64,000 nucleotides of DNA from Arthrobacter sp. SW1 (GCF_001766675.1 NZ_MJLT01000001.1:558001-622000); one strand, 5' to 3'. Shown: positions 26,052 to 34,285, numbered from the stretch's first letter. The notes: a model not told the origin generated them from the sequence alone. Program-made: numbers and translations.

Positions 26052-27238
26052 ACTCGGCCTCCCCCCAGGCCGTGCTGCTGGCGGGGATCGAAGCCGACGC
26101 CGCCTCCGCGGGCTTCACCCTCGAAGCCAGCCAGGCAGCAGCGGCACGCCGGCTCAGCGAACTGGGCGCCGCCGTCGGGCGCTCCGGAGAGGCGGCCTCC
26201 CGCCGTTTTCCCGCCCGATTCCTGCGCCGGAAGCCGCCCCGCAGCGTGTACCTGCACGGCCCGGTGGGCCGCGGCAAAAGCTGGGTGATGGACAGCTTCT
26301 ACCGGCAGATCCCCGGCCGCAAGCGGCGCGTGCATTTCCATGACTTCTTCCGCGGCCTGCACAGCGGAGTGCACCTGGCCGCGGCGTCGGCTCCCGGCGC
26401 GGACGGCACCGCCATCCAGCGGGCCGTCGACTCCTTGCTGTCGGACATCGACGTGCTGTGCTTCGACGAATTCCATGTGCACGACGTCGGCGACGGCATG
26501 TTCATCGCACGCCTGCTCCGAAGCGCCGCCGAGCGCCGGCTTCCCTTGGTCGTCACCTCGAACTACCCGCCGGACCAGCTCCTGCCGAACCCGCTCTGGC
26601 ACGAGCATTTCATCCCGACCATCGAGGTCATCAAGGAGATGATGGACATCGTGGAGATCAATGGAAGCACCGATTTCCGGCGCCATCCCGCAGGCCAGGA
26701 CGCGGGGGCGGCTCCCAAGGAAGGTTTCCGCCGCGGCCGCGTGATCATCCCCGGAACGCCGCGCCAGCTTGGCGCCTTCGGGCTGTTCCCGCCGCCACCT
26801 TCGGAGCAGCGCACCCTGAAGCCCACCACGCAGCCGCTGCGCGTCAAGGCCGCCGGGGATGTGTTGTGGGCGGACTTCGCGGAACTGTGCGGCGGCTTGA
26901 TGTCGACGGCGGACTACCTGCTGCTGGCGGCCGAGTACCCGGTGTGGGTGGTGGACGGCGTCCCCGATCCTTCGCGCGAATCCCCGGCGGTGTCCGCCGC
27001 GGCGTGGCAGCGCTTCAGCAACGCGGTGGATGTCCTGTACGACGAGGACGTGACGCTGTTCCTGATTGGCCGCGGTCCGCTGGATTGGGACGCGGCCGCT
27101 TCGTCCGGGCGGAACACCCTGCCGGTGGACATGGCGAGGATCGCCAGCCGTTTGTCACTGCTGGGCCGGGTGGATGGCGGAACCGGAAACCCCGACGACG
27201 GCGGAACCGCGGGTTCCGAAGAAACCCGCGGCTCCTGA
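26048..27238 (+). CDS. zapE: Cell division protein ZapE (AFG1-like ATPase)
   Basis: A 396-residue AFG1/ZapE ATPase. The Walker A is GPVGRGKSW, Walker B is VLCFDEFHVHDVGDGMFIARLL, and the sensor region is VVTSNYPPDQLLPNPLWHEHF. ZapE destabilises FtsZ bundles in E. coli; mitochondrial AFG1 acts in respiratory complex turnover. GTG 26048 overlaps the corA stop, so translation is coupled. Confidence 0.88.
   Translation: MNSASPQAVLLAGIEADAASAGFTLEASQAAAARRLSELGAAVGRSGEAASRRFPARFLRRKPPRSVYLHGPVGRGKSWVMDSFYRQIPGRKRRVHFHDFFRGLHSGVHLAAASAPGADGTAIQRAVDSLLSDIDVLCFDEFHVHDVGDGMFIARLLRSAAERRLPLVVTSNYPPDQLLPNPLWHEHFIPTIEVIKEMMDIVEINGSTDFRRHPAGQDAGAAPKEGFRRGRVIIPGTPRQLGAFGLFPPPPSEQRTLKPTTQPLRVKAAGDVLWADFAELCGGLMSTADYLLLAAEYPVWVVDGVPDPSRESPAVSAAAWQRFSNAVDVLYDEDVTLFLIGRGPLDWDAAASSGRNTLPVDMARIASRLSLLGRVDGGTGNPDDGGTAGSEETRGS
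27207..27231. terminator. Hairpin inside the end of zapE
   Basis: CCGCGGGTT (27207-27215) pairs with AACCCGCGG (27223-27231) around a seven-base loop. The stem lies within the last codons of zapE and 29 bp before the convergent ferritin stop, so it may end transcription from both sides. No T tract. Confidence 0.5.
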
Positions 27239-27259
27239 GCTGCTTTCGGTACGGTCCGG

Positions 27260-27787
27260 CTAGATTGCCCCTCCGGCAGTAGGCGGAGCGCTGGCGTCGT
27301 GGCCGCCGTCGCCCAGTTGTTCGCGGGCCACGTAGTTTTCGATGTCGAAGAGATTGTCCGCGCGCTCGGCGATGTTCAACAGCGTGGTCATGGAGGCGAC
27401 TTCCTCCACCTGTTCCTTCAGGAACCACAGCATGAACTGTTCACCGAGGGCATCGCCCTGTTCCCGGGCAGCGCGGAAAAGTGCCTCGATGTTTTCCGTG
27501 ACCTGCTTCTCCTGGGCAAGGGCCAGGGCGATGGGCTCGCGGACGTCCTTGAAGTCGTTGCGGACTTCCGGGATGCCGGGAATGGACACCGGGAGGTCCC
27601 GGTCCAGCATGTACTGGACCATCATCATGGCGTGGTTCCGTTCCTCCAGCGATTGCCGGTAGAAATGCGCCGCAAGCTGCGGCAAGTCTTCGCCGTCAAA
27701 ATAGACCGCCACGGCGATGTACTGCTGGGACGCGGCAAATTCGTTGCCGATCTGTTCGGACAGGAGCTCATGGAATGTCTTGGCCAT
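27260..27787 (-). CDS. Ferritin
   Basis: A 175-residue non-haem ferritin that stores iron in a 24-subunit shell. Ferroxidase residues are visible: Glu16 in EQIGNEFAASQQY and Glu49-x-x-His52 in SLEERNHAMMM, then the later EKQVTENI and FLKEQVEEV. It resembles mycobacterial BfrB more than haem-binding BfrA. ATG 27787 gives the family N-terminus; the frame extends upstream but with unlike residues. Confidence 0.92.
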   Translation of the reverse strand: MAKTFHELLSEQIGNEFAASQQYIAVAVYFDGEDLPQLAAHFYRQSLEERNHAMMMVQYMLDRDLPVSIPGIPEVRNDFKDVREPIALALAQEKQVTENIEALFRAAREQGDALGEQFMLWFLKEQVEEVASMTTLLNIAERADNLFDIENYVAREQLGDGGHDASAPPTAGGAI

Positions 27788-27832
27788 GGGACCGATCCTA
27801 GCCCGCAGCCGCACCGCCCCACTAGGGCCGTG

Positions 27833-28201
27833 TCAGGCCAGTCCTGCCAGCGCCAGTCCCGCCGCCGCAGCCGCCGCGCCTGCCACCATGGTGCCGAGGG
27901 CATTGAACAAGGCAAGCCCGGCCCGCCCGGACTGCAGCAGGCGGGCCGTCTCCACGCTGGCCGTGCTGAAGGTGGTGTAGCCGCCCAGGAAGCCTGTGCC
28001 CAGAACGAGTTGAAGCTGCGGCGCGGCATGGTTCCGGAGCACCAGGCCGGCCAGCAGGCCAAGCAACAGGGAACCCGAGACGTTGATGAGGATGGTTCCC
28101 CAAGGCAGGGCCGTGCGGAAGCGGGTCCGGACCAGGCCGTCCACCAGGAACCGTGCCGCGGCCCCTGCTCCTCCTGCGAGGGCCATCAGGAATACAGTCA
28201 C
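27833..28201 (-). CDS. crcB: Fluoride efflux channel CrcB/FluC, subunit 1
   Basis: A 122-residue, four-helix Fluc protein. The conserved Arg (GAAARFLVD), Asn (ILINVSGSLLLG) and the fluoride-track segment GGYTTFSTAS are present. GTG 28201 overlaps the stop of the second crcB gene by four bases. Adjacent pairs often form heterodimeric channels in Gram-positive bacteria; having two supports that here. Confidence 0.92.
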   Translation of the reverse strand: MTVFLMALAGGAGAAARFLVDGLVRTRFRTALPWGTILINVSGSLLLGLLAGLVLRNHAAPQLQLVLGTGFLGGYTTFSTASVETARLLQSGRAGLALFNALGTMVAGAAAAAAGLALAGLA

Positions 28202-28644
28202 CGGGCACCGTCCTTGGTGTCCGCAGCTTGCGGGGCGCGCTCCGTCCGGCGGCCGGCCGCCAGGATCCCGAGGAACGTTGCCACGGTGCCACCGAGGAGC
28301 GACGCCGCAAGGTAACCGAAGCCGTCAGCCTGGCGGCCGGCGTCGAACAGTTGGACAGCCTCCAGGCTGAAGGTGCTGTACGTGGTGAAGGCGCCGAGGA
28401 AGCCCGTCCCGGCGGTGAGCCGGAGCAGGCGGCGGCGTCCGGCGTCGGGCCCCCTCCTGGCGAGGCCCTCCAGGAGCCAGCCGAGCGCGAAGGCACCCGA
28501 AAGGTTCACCAACAAGGTCGGGAGCGGCCAGTGCCCCGGAGCGGGAAGAACAAGGCCAAGCCCGTAACGCGCCAAGGTGCCGAACACGCCGCCCGCGGCC
28601 ACAAGCGCAAGGTATTGCGGGTACAGGTGCAGCGGACGGCTCAT
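28198..28644 (-). CDS. crcB: Fluoride efflux channel CrcB/FluC, subunit 2
   Basis: A 148-residue Fluc paralogue. It has GTLARYGLGL, LLVNLSGAFALGW and GAFTTYSTFS in order, with a basic C-terminal tail. ATG 28644 overlaps the upstream universal stress gene stop by four bases (ATGA), and its stop overlaps the next crcB by four, so three genes are translationally chained. No fluoride riboswitch is evident upstream of the usp gene. Confidence 0.92.
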   Translation of the reverse strand: MSRPLHLYPQYLALVAAGGVFGTLARYGLGLVLPAPGHWPLPTLLVNLSGAFALGWLLEGLARRGPDAGRRRLLRLTAGTGFLGAFTTYSTFSLEAVQLFDAGRQADGFGYLAASLLGGTVATFLGILAAGRRTERAPQAADTKDGAR

Positions 28645-29120
28645 GTGCTTGGGTCCGCCGTCGGGCCCGTTTTGCCGCCAGGGACGATGATCACCGGCGG
28701 CCCTCCATGACGTGCGAGCCGCTCCCCCAGCGAACCGCCGGCAAGGTTTTCGAGATACCGGCCAAGGCCGTGTTCCCTGCTGCCCACGACTATCACGGAG
28801 GCGCCGGCGTCCTGGGCATAGCGGAGCAGCTCGTGGACGGGATCGCCGGCCAGGACGGTGAAAGACCACTCGACGCCGGTGCCTTGCAGCCGCGCGGCAA
28901 TCCGGTCCCGGAAGCCGTCGGCCAGGCCCGCCGCGGCATCGTCCACGCCATCCGGATCGATGGGCCGGCGTGCGTCTTCCAGGCTGGGGTCTACGTAAGC
29001 CAGGAGCAAGCGCGAGCCGCTGCCCCGGGCAAGCTCCGCTGCGTGCCGGATGATTGCGGCTGGCTGCCCGGGAACGACGCCGGCGAGGACGGGGCCGGGT
29101 GCAGGCAGTGCTTCGGTCAT
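28641..29120 (-). CDS. Universal stress protein family
   Basis: A 159-residue single UspA domain. The C-terminal nucleotide-site motif appears as VVGSREHGLGRYLENLAGGSLGERLARHGGPPVIIVP (given here as the run GSREHGLG, GGSLGERLARHG, PVIIVP), so ATP binding is likely. GGGAGGGC precedes ATG 29120. It heads the crcB operon, a link seen in few well-studied systems. Confidence 0.85.
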   Translation of the reverse strand: MTEALPAPGPVLAGVVPGQPAAIIRHAAELARGSGSRLLLAYVDPSLEDARRPIDPDGVDDAAAGLADGFRDRIAARLQGTGVEWSFTVLAGDPVHELLRYAQDAGASVIVVGSREHGLGRYLENLAGGSLGERLARHGGPPVIIVPGGKTGPTADPST

Positions 29121-29161
29121 GCTGCCCTCCCGGATCGGTATTTTGCGGTTACGACGATCTT

Positions 29162-29207
29162 AAAGAAAAAAGCTCCCCGCGCCGCGTTGCTGCGACGTGG
29201 GGAGCTT
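29162..29207 (-). terminator. Intrinsic terminator of the tRNA-Ala gene
   Basis: Read on the minus strand, AAGCTCCCC ... GGGGAGCTT closes a long stem just after the tRNA, followed by a T-rich run (complement of 29162-29169). A clear Rho-independent terminator. Confidence 0.85.
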
Positions 29208-29213
29208 CATCCG

Positions 29214-29286
29214 TGGAGCTAAGGAGATTCGAACTCCTGACCTCTTCGATGCGAACGAAGCGCTCTACCAACTGAGCTATAGCCCC
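29214..29286 (-). tRNA. tRNA-Ala (anticodon CGC)
   Basis: A complete 73-base cloverleaf. The acceptor GGGGCTA pairs with TAGCTCC (one G-U) with discriminator A; the D-arm is GCTC/GAGC; the anticodon stem is CTTCG/CGAAG with loop TTCGCAT, giving anticodon CGC (codon GCG, alanine). The T-arm is AGGAG-TTCGAAT-CTCCT. CCA is not encoded. Followed by a strong terminator. Confidence 0.96.
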
Positions 29287-29376
29287 TGGTTGGCGGTCCG
29301 GTTCCCCGGCCCGCGCCAGTGCATCCTACGCTACAAACTATCCGGCGCTTTTGCCAAACCGCAGCGTAGGGACATT

Positions 29377-30300
29377 TCAGGCACGCCGGCGCTGCAGGAC
29401 GTCGTCGAGGTTGCCCAGCGCATTGTGCTTGACGGCGCCGGCCTGGGCGCGGCCGAACGGCGTCTGTGCCGCCGGCAGCGCAGGAGCGGCGCCGGCGTTC
29501 TTCAGGATCGGCTTGCCGACGGGCTTCGGTTCTGCGGGGAGATCCAAGGGCTCAGGCGCGGGGCGGCTTGCCTTGGCGGCTTCCACGTACACGGGCTTGG
29601 GGACCTCCACCGGCTGCCAGCTGCCGCCGCGCCCGGGGGCAGCGGTGTCGCCGGCGGCTTCGGCCACCTTCAAGGCGGCTTCCCGGAGTTCGACGGCGGT
29701 AAGGCGGGGCGCCTCACGGCCGTGGTCTTCGGCGTCGAACACCGCAGTGGCGCGTGGCTCCGCCGGAGCGGTCGCCGCGGGCTCAGGCCGGGCAGGTGCC
29801 ATGGCGGAACGGAAAGCTGCCTCCATCCTGGCGCGGCGGTCACGCACGGCGAGGCGGCGCAGCACCAGGACAGCACCGGCGGCACCGAACAAGGAAAACA
29901 CCGGAATCCAGGAAGGCACCAGCGAGAACAGGCGCAGGGCACCGGTCACGACGGCGGTCAGCAGGAGGACCAGCCCGGCCAGGGCCAGGGCGCAGCGGCC
30001 GTATCTGAGCTTGAACGCCGGTTCCCGTACGGCAGCGTCCCGGTGGCCGGCCGCGCCGGTTCCGGTGCCCTGTGCGGGTGCGGTGCTCTGCATCGTCTCC
30101 ATCGCTTTCTCCTGCTGGACCGCAGCGGCAGCCGTCACGGCGTAAAGCCGGGGCTCCGCAGTGGCCTCGTCGTCCATCGGAACCCCCGCAGCGGGAACAA
30201 GTTGCCGCCGTCGGTTCCGCAGTACGTATGGAGCAACCCAGACAATCCACAGCGCGACAGTGACAACCAGGATCACTGAGCTGCTGAGGGGGAAGTCCAC
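29377..30300 (-). CDS. Conserved actinobacterial membrane protein of unknown function
   Basis: A 307-residue protein. One N-terminal membrane helix (VILVVTVALWIVWVAPYVLRNRRRQ) is followed by a low-complexity stretch, two more helices (about residues 105-140) and a long Pro/Ala-rich C-terminal region ending in GNLDDVLQRRRA. I recognise the layout as common in Arthrobacter-type genomes but know no function. The start is uncertain: GTG 30300 or TTG 30306. Confidence 0.65.
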   Translation of the reverse strand: MDFPLSSSVILVVTVALWIVWVAPYVLRNRRRQLVPAAGVPMDDEATAEPRLYAVTAAAAVQQEKAMETMQSTAPAQGTGTGAAGHRDAAVREPAFKLRYGRCALALAGLVLLLTAVVTGALRLFSLVPSWIPVFSLFGAAGAVLVLRRLAVRDRRARMEAAFRSAMAPARPEPAATAPAEPRATAVFDAEDHGREAPRLTAVELREAALKVAEAAGDTAAPGRGGSWQPVEVPKPVYVEAAKASRPAPEPLDLPAEPKPVGKPILKNAGAAPALPAAQTPFGRAQAGAVKHNALGNLDDVLQRRRA

Positions 30301-30394
30301 ACTCAAAACCGTAGAAGGAAATAGCAGGTCACAGCCGCATTAGGCGCGGTGTGTCGCCCTGCTTGCGTCAAATGAATGGACTATGTGCCGCGCA

Positions 30395-31015
30395 TCAGCC
30401 CTGGCGGCTGCGCAGCCAGTTCCCGAGCAGGCCCTCCGGGACCTCCTCCGAGGTCAGCGCGAAGCTGCGGTGGTCCGCCCAACTGCCATTGATGTGCAGG
30501 TAGCGTTCGCGGTACCCCTCGTCCCGGAACCCGAGTTTCTCGACCACCCTCAGGCTCGGCAGGTTTTCGGGCCGGATGTTGATTTCCATGCGGTGCAGGC
30601 CCAGCTGCTTGAAGCAGTGGTCCGTAGCCATCGCGACGGCGGTGGGTGCGATCCCGCGTCCCGCCCGGGCCTGGTCCACCCAGTATCCGAGCGTGGCCAT
30701 CATCGCCGAGCCCCAGATGATGGACGATACCGTCAGCTGCCCCACGATCCGGGGCTCCCGGTAACCGGGAGTCCGCTCGGTGATGATGAACGGCAGTGCC
30801 GTCGCCTGGCGGGCCTGGGCGTTCAAGGACGCGACCATCTGGCGGTAATTCGGAAGCGCACCTCCGGGCGCCGGATTGGACGCTTCCCAGGGTGCCAGCC
30901 ATTCACTGTTGCGGGACCGGACTTCCATCCATTCGTTCTTGTCCCGGTAACGGATGGGGCGGAGCAGCAGGTCGCCGCACTCCAAGGTCACCGGCCAGAT
31001 GGCCGAACCCCACAC
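30395..31015 (-). CDS. GNAT family N-acetyltransferase (RimJ/RimL-like)
   Basis: A 206-residue acetyltransferase. LRPIRYRDKNEWMEVRSRN opens the fold, the acetyl-CoA loop is QARAGRGIAPTAVAMATDH, and HRMEINIRPENLPSLRVVEKLGFRDEG is the RimJ/RimL-type hallmark (the last given here in parts: NIRPENLPSLRVVEKLGF). Likely modifies a ribosomal-protein or peptide N-terminus. Starts at GTG 31015, six bases after galU, so cotranscribed with it. Confidence 0.85.
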   Translation of the reverse strand: MWGSAIWPVTLECGDLLLRPIRYRDKNEWMEVRSRNSEWLAPWEASNPAPGGALPNYRQMVASLNAQARQATALPFIITERTPGYREPRIVGQLTVSSIIWGSAMMATLGYWVDQARAGRGIAPTAVAMATDHCFKQLGLHRMEINIRPENLPSLRVVEKLGFRDEGYRERYLHINGSWADHRSFALTSEEVPEGLLGNWLRSRQG

Positions 31016-31021
31016 GGGAGG

Positions 31022-31927
31022 TTACTTATCGAGCCGGGAGGCGAATCCCGGAAGCCAGTCGCGGATGCCCGGGCCGAGGTCTTCGCTGTCGCAAGCCAGT
31101 TCGACACAGGCCTTCAGGTAGCTCAGCTTGTCGCCGGTGTCGTAGCGGCGGCCGCGGAACACGACGCCGTACACGCCGCTGCCCTCGCCGTCGCCTTCCG
31201 CCAGCACCTGGAGGGCGTCGGTCAGCTGGATCTCGCCGCCGCGGCCCGGTTCGGTCTTCTCCAGCACCTCGAACACGGAGGGGTGCAGGACGTAACGGCC
31301 GATCACTGCAAGGTTGGAGGGAGCTTCGTCGGCGGCGGGCTTTTCCACGAGGCCCTTGACGCGGACAAAGCCGTCTTCGCCGTACGGTTCGACGTCGGCG
31401 CAGCCATAGGCGCTGATCTGGGAGGGCTCCACCTCGATCAACGCGACGACGGATCCGCCGGTGCGCTGCTGGAGGTCGATCATGTCGCTGAGGAGCGTGT
31501 CCTGGGCGTTGATGAGGTCGTCGCCGAGGAGCACGGCGAAGGGTTCGTCGCCAACATGCTGCTTGGCACGCAGTACCGCGTGGCCAAGGCCCTTGGGATC
31601 GCCCTGGCGGACATAGTGGATGTCGCCGAGGTTGCTTGCGGCCTGGATGGACTCGAGCTTCGCGGTGTCACCCTTGGCTTCGAGCGTTGCTTCCAGGGCG
31701 GGCACCCGGTCGAAGTGGTCTTCGAGGGCACGCTTGTTGCGCCCGGTGATCATCAGGACGTCATTGAGCCCGACGTTCACCGCCTCTTCCACGACGTACT
31801 GGATGGCCGGTTTGTCGACAACCGGCAGCATTTCCTTGGGCATCGCCTTGGTGGCGGGCAGGAACCTGGTGCCGAGCCCGGCAACGGGGATGACGGCCTT
31901 GCGGACAGTGCTGTTATTGGAAGTCAC
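31022..31927 (-). CDS. galU: UTP-glucose-1-phosphate uridylyltransferase
   Basis: A 301-residue GalU making UDP-glucose. The nucleotide-binding motif GLGTRFLPATKAMPKEMLPV (residues 17-36) is intact, and VDKPAIQYVVEEA, GDDLI and VEKPAADEAPSNLAVIGRY follow. GTG 31927 start. Divergent from the cyclo-ligase gene. Confidence 0.95.
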   Translation of the reverse strand: MTSNNSTVRKAVIPVAGLGTRFLPATKAMPKEMLPVVDKPAIQYVVEEAVNVGLNDVLMITGRNKRALEDHFDRVPALEATLEAKGDTAKLESIQAASNLGDIHYVRQGDPKGLGHAVLRAKQHVGDEPFAVLLGDDLINAQDTLLSDMIDLQQRTGGSVVALIEVEPSQISAYGCADVEPYGEDGFVRVKGLVEKPAADEAPSNLAVIGRYVLHPSVFEVLEKTEPGRGGEIQLTDALQVLAEGDGEGSGVYGVVFRGRRYDTGDKLSYLKACVELACDSEDLGPGIRDWLPGFASRLDK

Positions 31928-32038
31928 CGCTCTAATCTAACGGACCGCGCCGCTCAATGGGCAAAATCCTCCATCTGCCGGTGCGCCATAATCAGTGCCA
32001 GGAACCGGCGCACTGCGCCGAGACAGGAAGTGAAGTTC

Positions 32039-32677
32039 ATGACTGTGAAGGATGACATCCGGGCCGCGCACCGCGCCCGCCGGAAGGCCATGGATCCGGC
32101 CGCACTCGACGCTGCCGGGGAGGGCATCGCCCGGCACGGCATGGTTTGGGCAGCGGCCCTGCCCGGCACGGATCCGAAGACTTTTGCGGTCTACCTCGGT
32201 GTCGGCAAGGAACCGCCCACCCTGCCCCTGATTAAAGCCTTGCATGGCGCCGGCCACCGTGTCCTGCTGCCCGTCTGCGAGGACGACCGGCAGTTGAGCT
32301 GGGTCTTGTGGACCCCGGCAACGGCGTTCCACCGGTCCCGCTTCGCACCGATCGACGAGCCCGACGGCGAACGGCTGGACAGCTCGGTCGTCGCCTCGGC
32401 GGACGGCATCTTCCTCCCGGCCACTGCGGTTGACGGCAGCGGGAGCCGGATCGGCCAGGGCGGCGGATACTACGACCGCCTCCTGGAGCGGCTGGATGGC
32501 GAGGGCACCCGTCCGCCGTCGATCGCCGTCGTCTTCTCCGAAGAGGTGCTGCCCGCCGGAACCATTCCTGCCGAGTCATTCGATCAGCCGGTTCCTGCTG
32601 CGCTGACGCCCGACGGGGAAGTCCGCTTCTCGGTGACCGGCGTTACAGAGGCTGGCGAACCGGGTAGCCGTCAATGA
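32039..32677 (+). CDS. 5-Formyltetrahydrofolate cyclo-ligase
   Basis: A 212-residue enzyme converting 5-formyl-THF to 5,10-methenyl-THF with ATP. The family signature GQGGGYYDRLLERL is present, with RRKAMDP near the N-terminus. AGGAAG precedes ATG 32039. This frame remains open far upstream across galU and the GNAT gene, but that part is antisense shadow. Confidence 0.9.
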   Translation: MTVKDDIRAAHRARRKAMDPAALDAAGEGIARHGMVWAAALPGTDPKTFAVYLGVGKEPPTLPLIKALHGAGHRVLLPVCEDDRQLSWVLWTPATAFHRSRFAPIDEPDGERLDSSVVASADGIFLPATAVDGSGSRIGQGGGYYDRLLERLDGEGTRPPSIAVVFSEEVLPAGTIPAESFDQPVPAALTPDGEVRFSVTGVTEAGEPGSRQ

Positions 32678-32770
32678 TAGAATTGGCACTCAGGCCCTGA
32701 GACTGCTAAGGAACCAGCGTAGTTCCGCAGGCGGACAGGACCTGAAGTTTGTCCCTGAGGAGGATCACCA

Positions 32771-33046
32771 GTGCCCACTTACGCGTACGCCTGCAAGGAC
32801 TGCGGCCATGCCTTTGACATCGTCCAGGCTTTCTCGGACAGCTCGCTGACCGAATGCCCGGAGTGCCAGGGTTCCCTCCGCAAGAAGTTCAACAGCGTCG
32901 GCGTGGTTTTCAAGGGTTCGGGCTTCTACCGCACCGACTCCCGCGATTCCAAGGGCAGCACGGTTTCGGCCGCGCCTTCCGCGCCGGCGGCTCCTGCTGC
33001 GCCTGCGCCCGCTGCACCAGCGCCCGCCACCGCGGCTGCCGGCTAA
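32771..33046 (+). CDS. FmdB family zinc ribbon protein
   Basis: A 91-residue protein. The zinc ribbon has two CxxC pairs, CKDCGHAF and CPECQG, followed by KKFNSVGVVFKGSGFYRTDSR, the FmdB-family consensus, and an Ala/Pro-rich tail. GAGGAGG precedes GTG 32771. Role unknown, often called a regulatory protein; about 90 bp separate it from the cyclo-ligase. Confidence 0.9.
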   Translation: MPTYAYACKDCGHAFDIVQAFSDSSLTECPECQGSLRKKFNSVGVVFKGSGFYRTDSRDSKGSTVSAAPSAPAAPAAPAPAAPAPATAAAG

Positions 33047-33078
33047 GACCCGCTTTTCCCGCATACCTGCACCGGGTT

Positions 33079-33104
33079 TTATCCACACAGCGGGTTTGTC
33101 CACA
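33079..33104 (+). other. Two tandem DnaA-box-like 9-mers
   Basis: TTATCCACA (33079-33087) and TTGTCCACA (33096-33104) lie in direct orientation 17 bases apart, within a larger direct repeat (GGGTTT...CCACA.AGC). TTGTCCACA is the actinobacterial DnaA-box form. Upstream of the CpaB-like gene. Confidence 0.6.
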
Positions 33105-33155
33105 TAGCCTGGGCGGGGCGTTCTCCTGTCGGAATCGGCTGGCTAGCGTGGCTTC

Positions 33156-33938
33156 ATGCCAGCCGAACGAAAAGCCAGTTTCCTCCGTCGGAGCACCGTC
33201 AGGCCCTCTCCCAAGTCCGGCGGCCGCACACCTTCGCGGGCCATGCCCGCCACCCGCTCGCTTTATGCACGGGCGGGGGCCTGGCTGCACCGCAACCGCC
33301 GGCTGACAGTGGCCCTGCTGCTGTGCCTCGCCGCCGGAATCGCGGTACATCAACTGACCCCGGCTTCCGAGCATAAAGTGCAGGTCCTCGCCGCAGCACG
33401 CGACCTTCCGGCGGGGCTGGTCCCCGCCAAGGCCGATCTGGTCCCCCGCGAAGTTCCTCCGGACTTGGTGCCGGCAGGTGCCCTGATGTCTTCCCAGCAA
33501 GTCGAGGGACGCCAGTTGGCTGCGCCGTTGACCGCCGGACAGATACCCACCGATGCCCAGCTCCTCGGCCCCGGACTGCTGACCGGTGCACCGGCAGGTA
33601 CAGCTGCCGTCCCCGTCCGGCTCGCAGATCCCTCGTCCATCCAGCTGGTCTCCGCCGGGCAGCGGGTCAATATCGTGCTCACGGCCTCGGACGGCCTGGG
33701 CGGCGGCGCGGGAAAACCTGAGACACTCGCCGCAGCCGTGCCCGTTCTGTGGACCTCAGCGCAGGGCGGCAAGGCAGGCGACTGGCTCGGCACGCCGGAG
33801 ACTGATGGCCTTATGGTGGTCGCCGCCAGCCCGGGCCAGGCCGAAAAGCTCGCCGGGGCATCAACCCGCGGCAAGCTCTTCTTTGTGCTGGTGCCGGCAC
33901 CGGCAACGGAGCAAGCGCTGCCTGGAACCGCGCCATGA
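33156..33938 (+). CDS. SAF-domain protein, CpaB/RcpC-like
   Basis: A 260-residue protein. A basic N-terminus and one membrane helix (LTVALLLCLAAGIAVHQL, about residues 50-67) are followed by a SAF domain (VQVLAAARDLPAGLVPAKADLVPREVP) and a C-terminal extracytoplasmic part. CpaB-type proteins belong to Flp/Tad pilus assembly, but no tad gene is in this window. An internal ATG at codon 30 is an alternative start. Confidence 0.8.
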   Translation: MPAERKASFLRRSTVRPSPKSGGRTPSRAMPATRSLYARAGAWLHRNRRLTVALLLCLAAGIAVHQLTPASEHKVQVLAAARDLPAGLVPAKADLVPREVPPDLVPAGALMSSQQVEGRQLAAPLTAGQIPTDAQLLGPGLLTGAPAGTAAVPVRLADPSSIQLVSAGQRVNIVLTASDGLGGGAGKPETLAAAVPVLWTSAQGGKAGDWLGTPETDGLMVVAASPGQAEKLAGASTRGKLFFVLVPAPATEQALPGTAP

Positions 33939-33985
33939 CCCTCAAGGAGCTTTCCGGACCGGTGGCCCGTTCCCGGCGCGGAACT

Positions 33986-34279
33986 TCAGCCCCAGTGCGG
34001 CGGGCGCTGTTCCTTCAGCCAGGCATCGTGGTCGTAGCCGTCGCGGTCGCCCCAGCTGCGGGGATCGTCCTCCGAGGCCACCTTGGGCAGGACGCCGCCC
34101 GCACGGGAACTGCCGGACGAAGGCTTCTTCCGGGGCGCCTTGGCATCGGACTTGGATGCGCCGGTTTTCGCTTCACCCTTGCGTTCTCCCACGCCTTCGG
34201 GCTGCCCGCCGGCGTCGTCGGGGGCCACGCCCGAATGGGTGTTCTTGCCTGCTTCGTCGCGGTGCTGGCCGGTATCCAT
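33986..34279 (-). CDS. Small acidic/basic protein with conserved PPHW tail
   Basis: A 97-residue, low-complexity, charged protein ending in WGDRDGYDHDAWLKEQRPPHWG. A C-terminal W-G-D/E...PPHW motif recurs in small actinobacterial proteins I recall, but I know no function. It starts six bases after the pseudo-helicase stop, with GGAGTAGGGCGCC as ribosome binding region, so it is cotranscribed and perhaps coupled with it. Confidence 0.65.
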   Translation of the reverse strand: MDTGQHRDEAGKNTHSGVAPDDAGGQPEGVGERKGEAKTGASKSDAKAPRKKPSSGSSRAGGVLPKVASEDDPRSWGDRDGYDHDAWLKEQRPPHWG

Positions 34280-34285
34280 GGCGCC

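Noticed and set aside
30383..32038. Long upstream extension of the cyclo-ligase frame
   Set aside because: It is antisense to the GNAT and galU genes, whose products are clearly recognisable; only the part from ATG 32039 is protein-like.
32683..32709. CIRCE-like TTGGCACTC ... GAGACTGCTAA upstream of the FmdB gene
   Set aside because: Spacing is wrong and the right arm is broken; two good CIRCE elements lie at groES for comparison. More likely promoter sequence.
33079..33104. Replication origin
   Set aside because: Only two DnaA boxes, no AT-rich unwinding region and no dnaA/dnaN; kept as a minor finding only.
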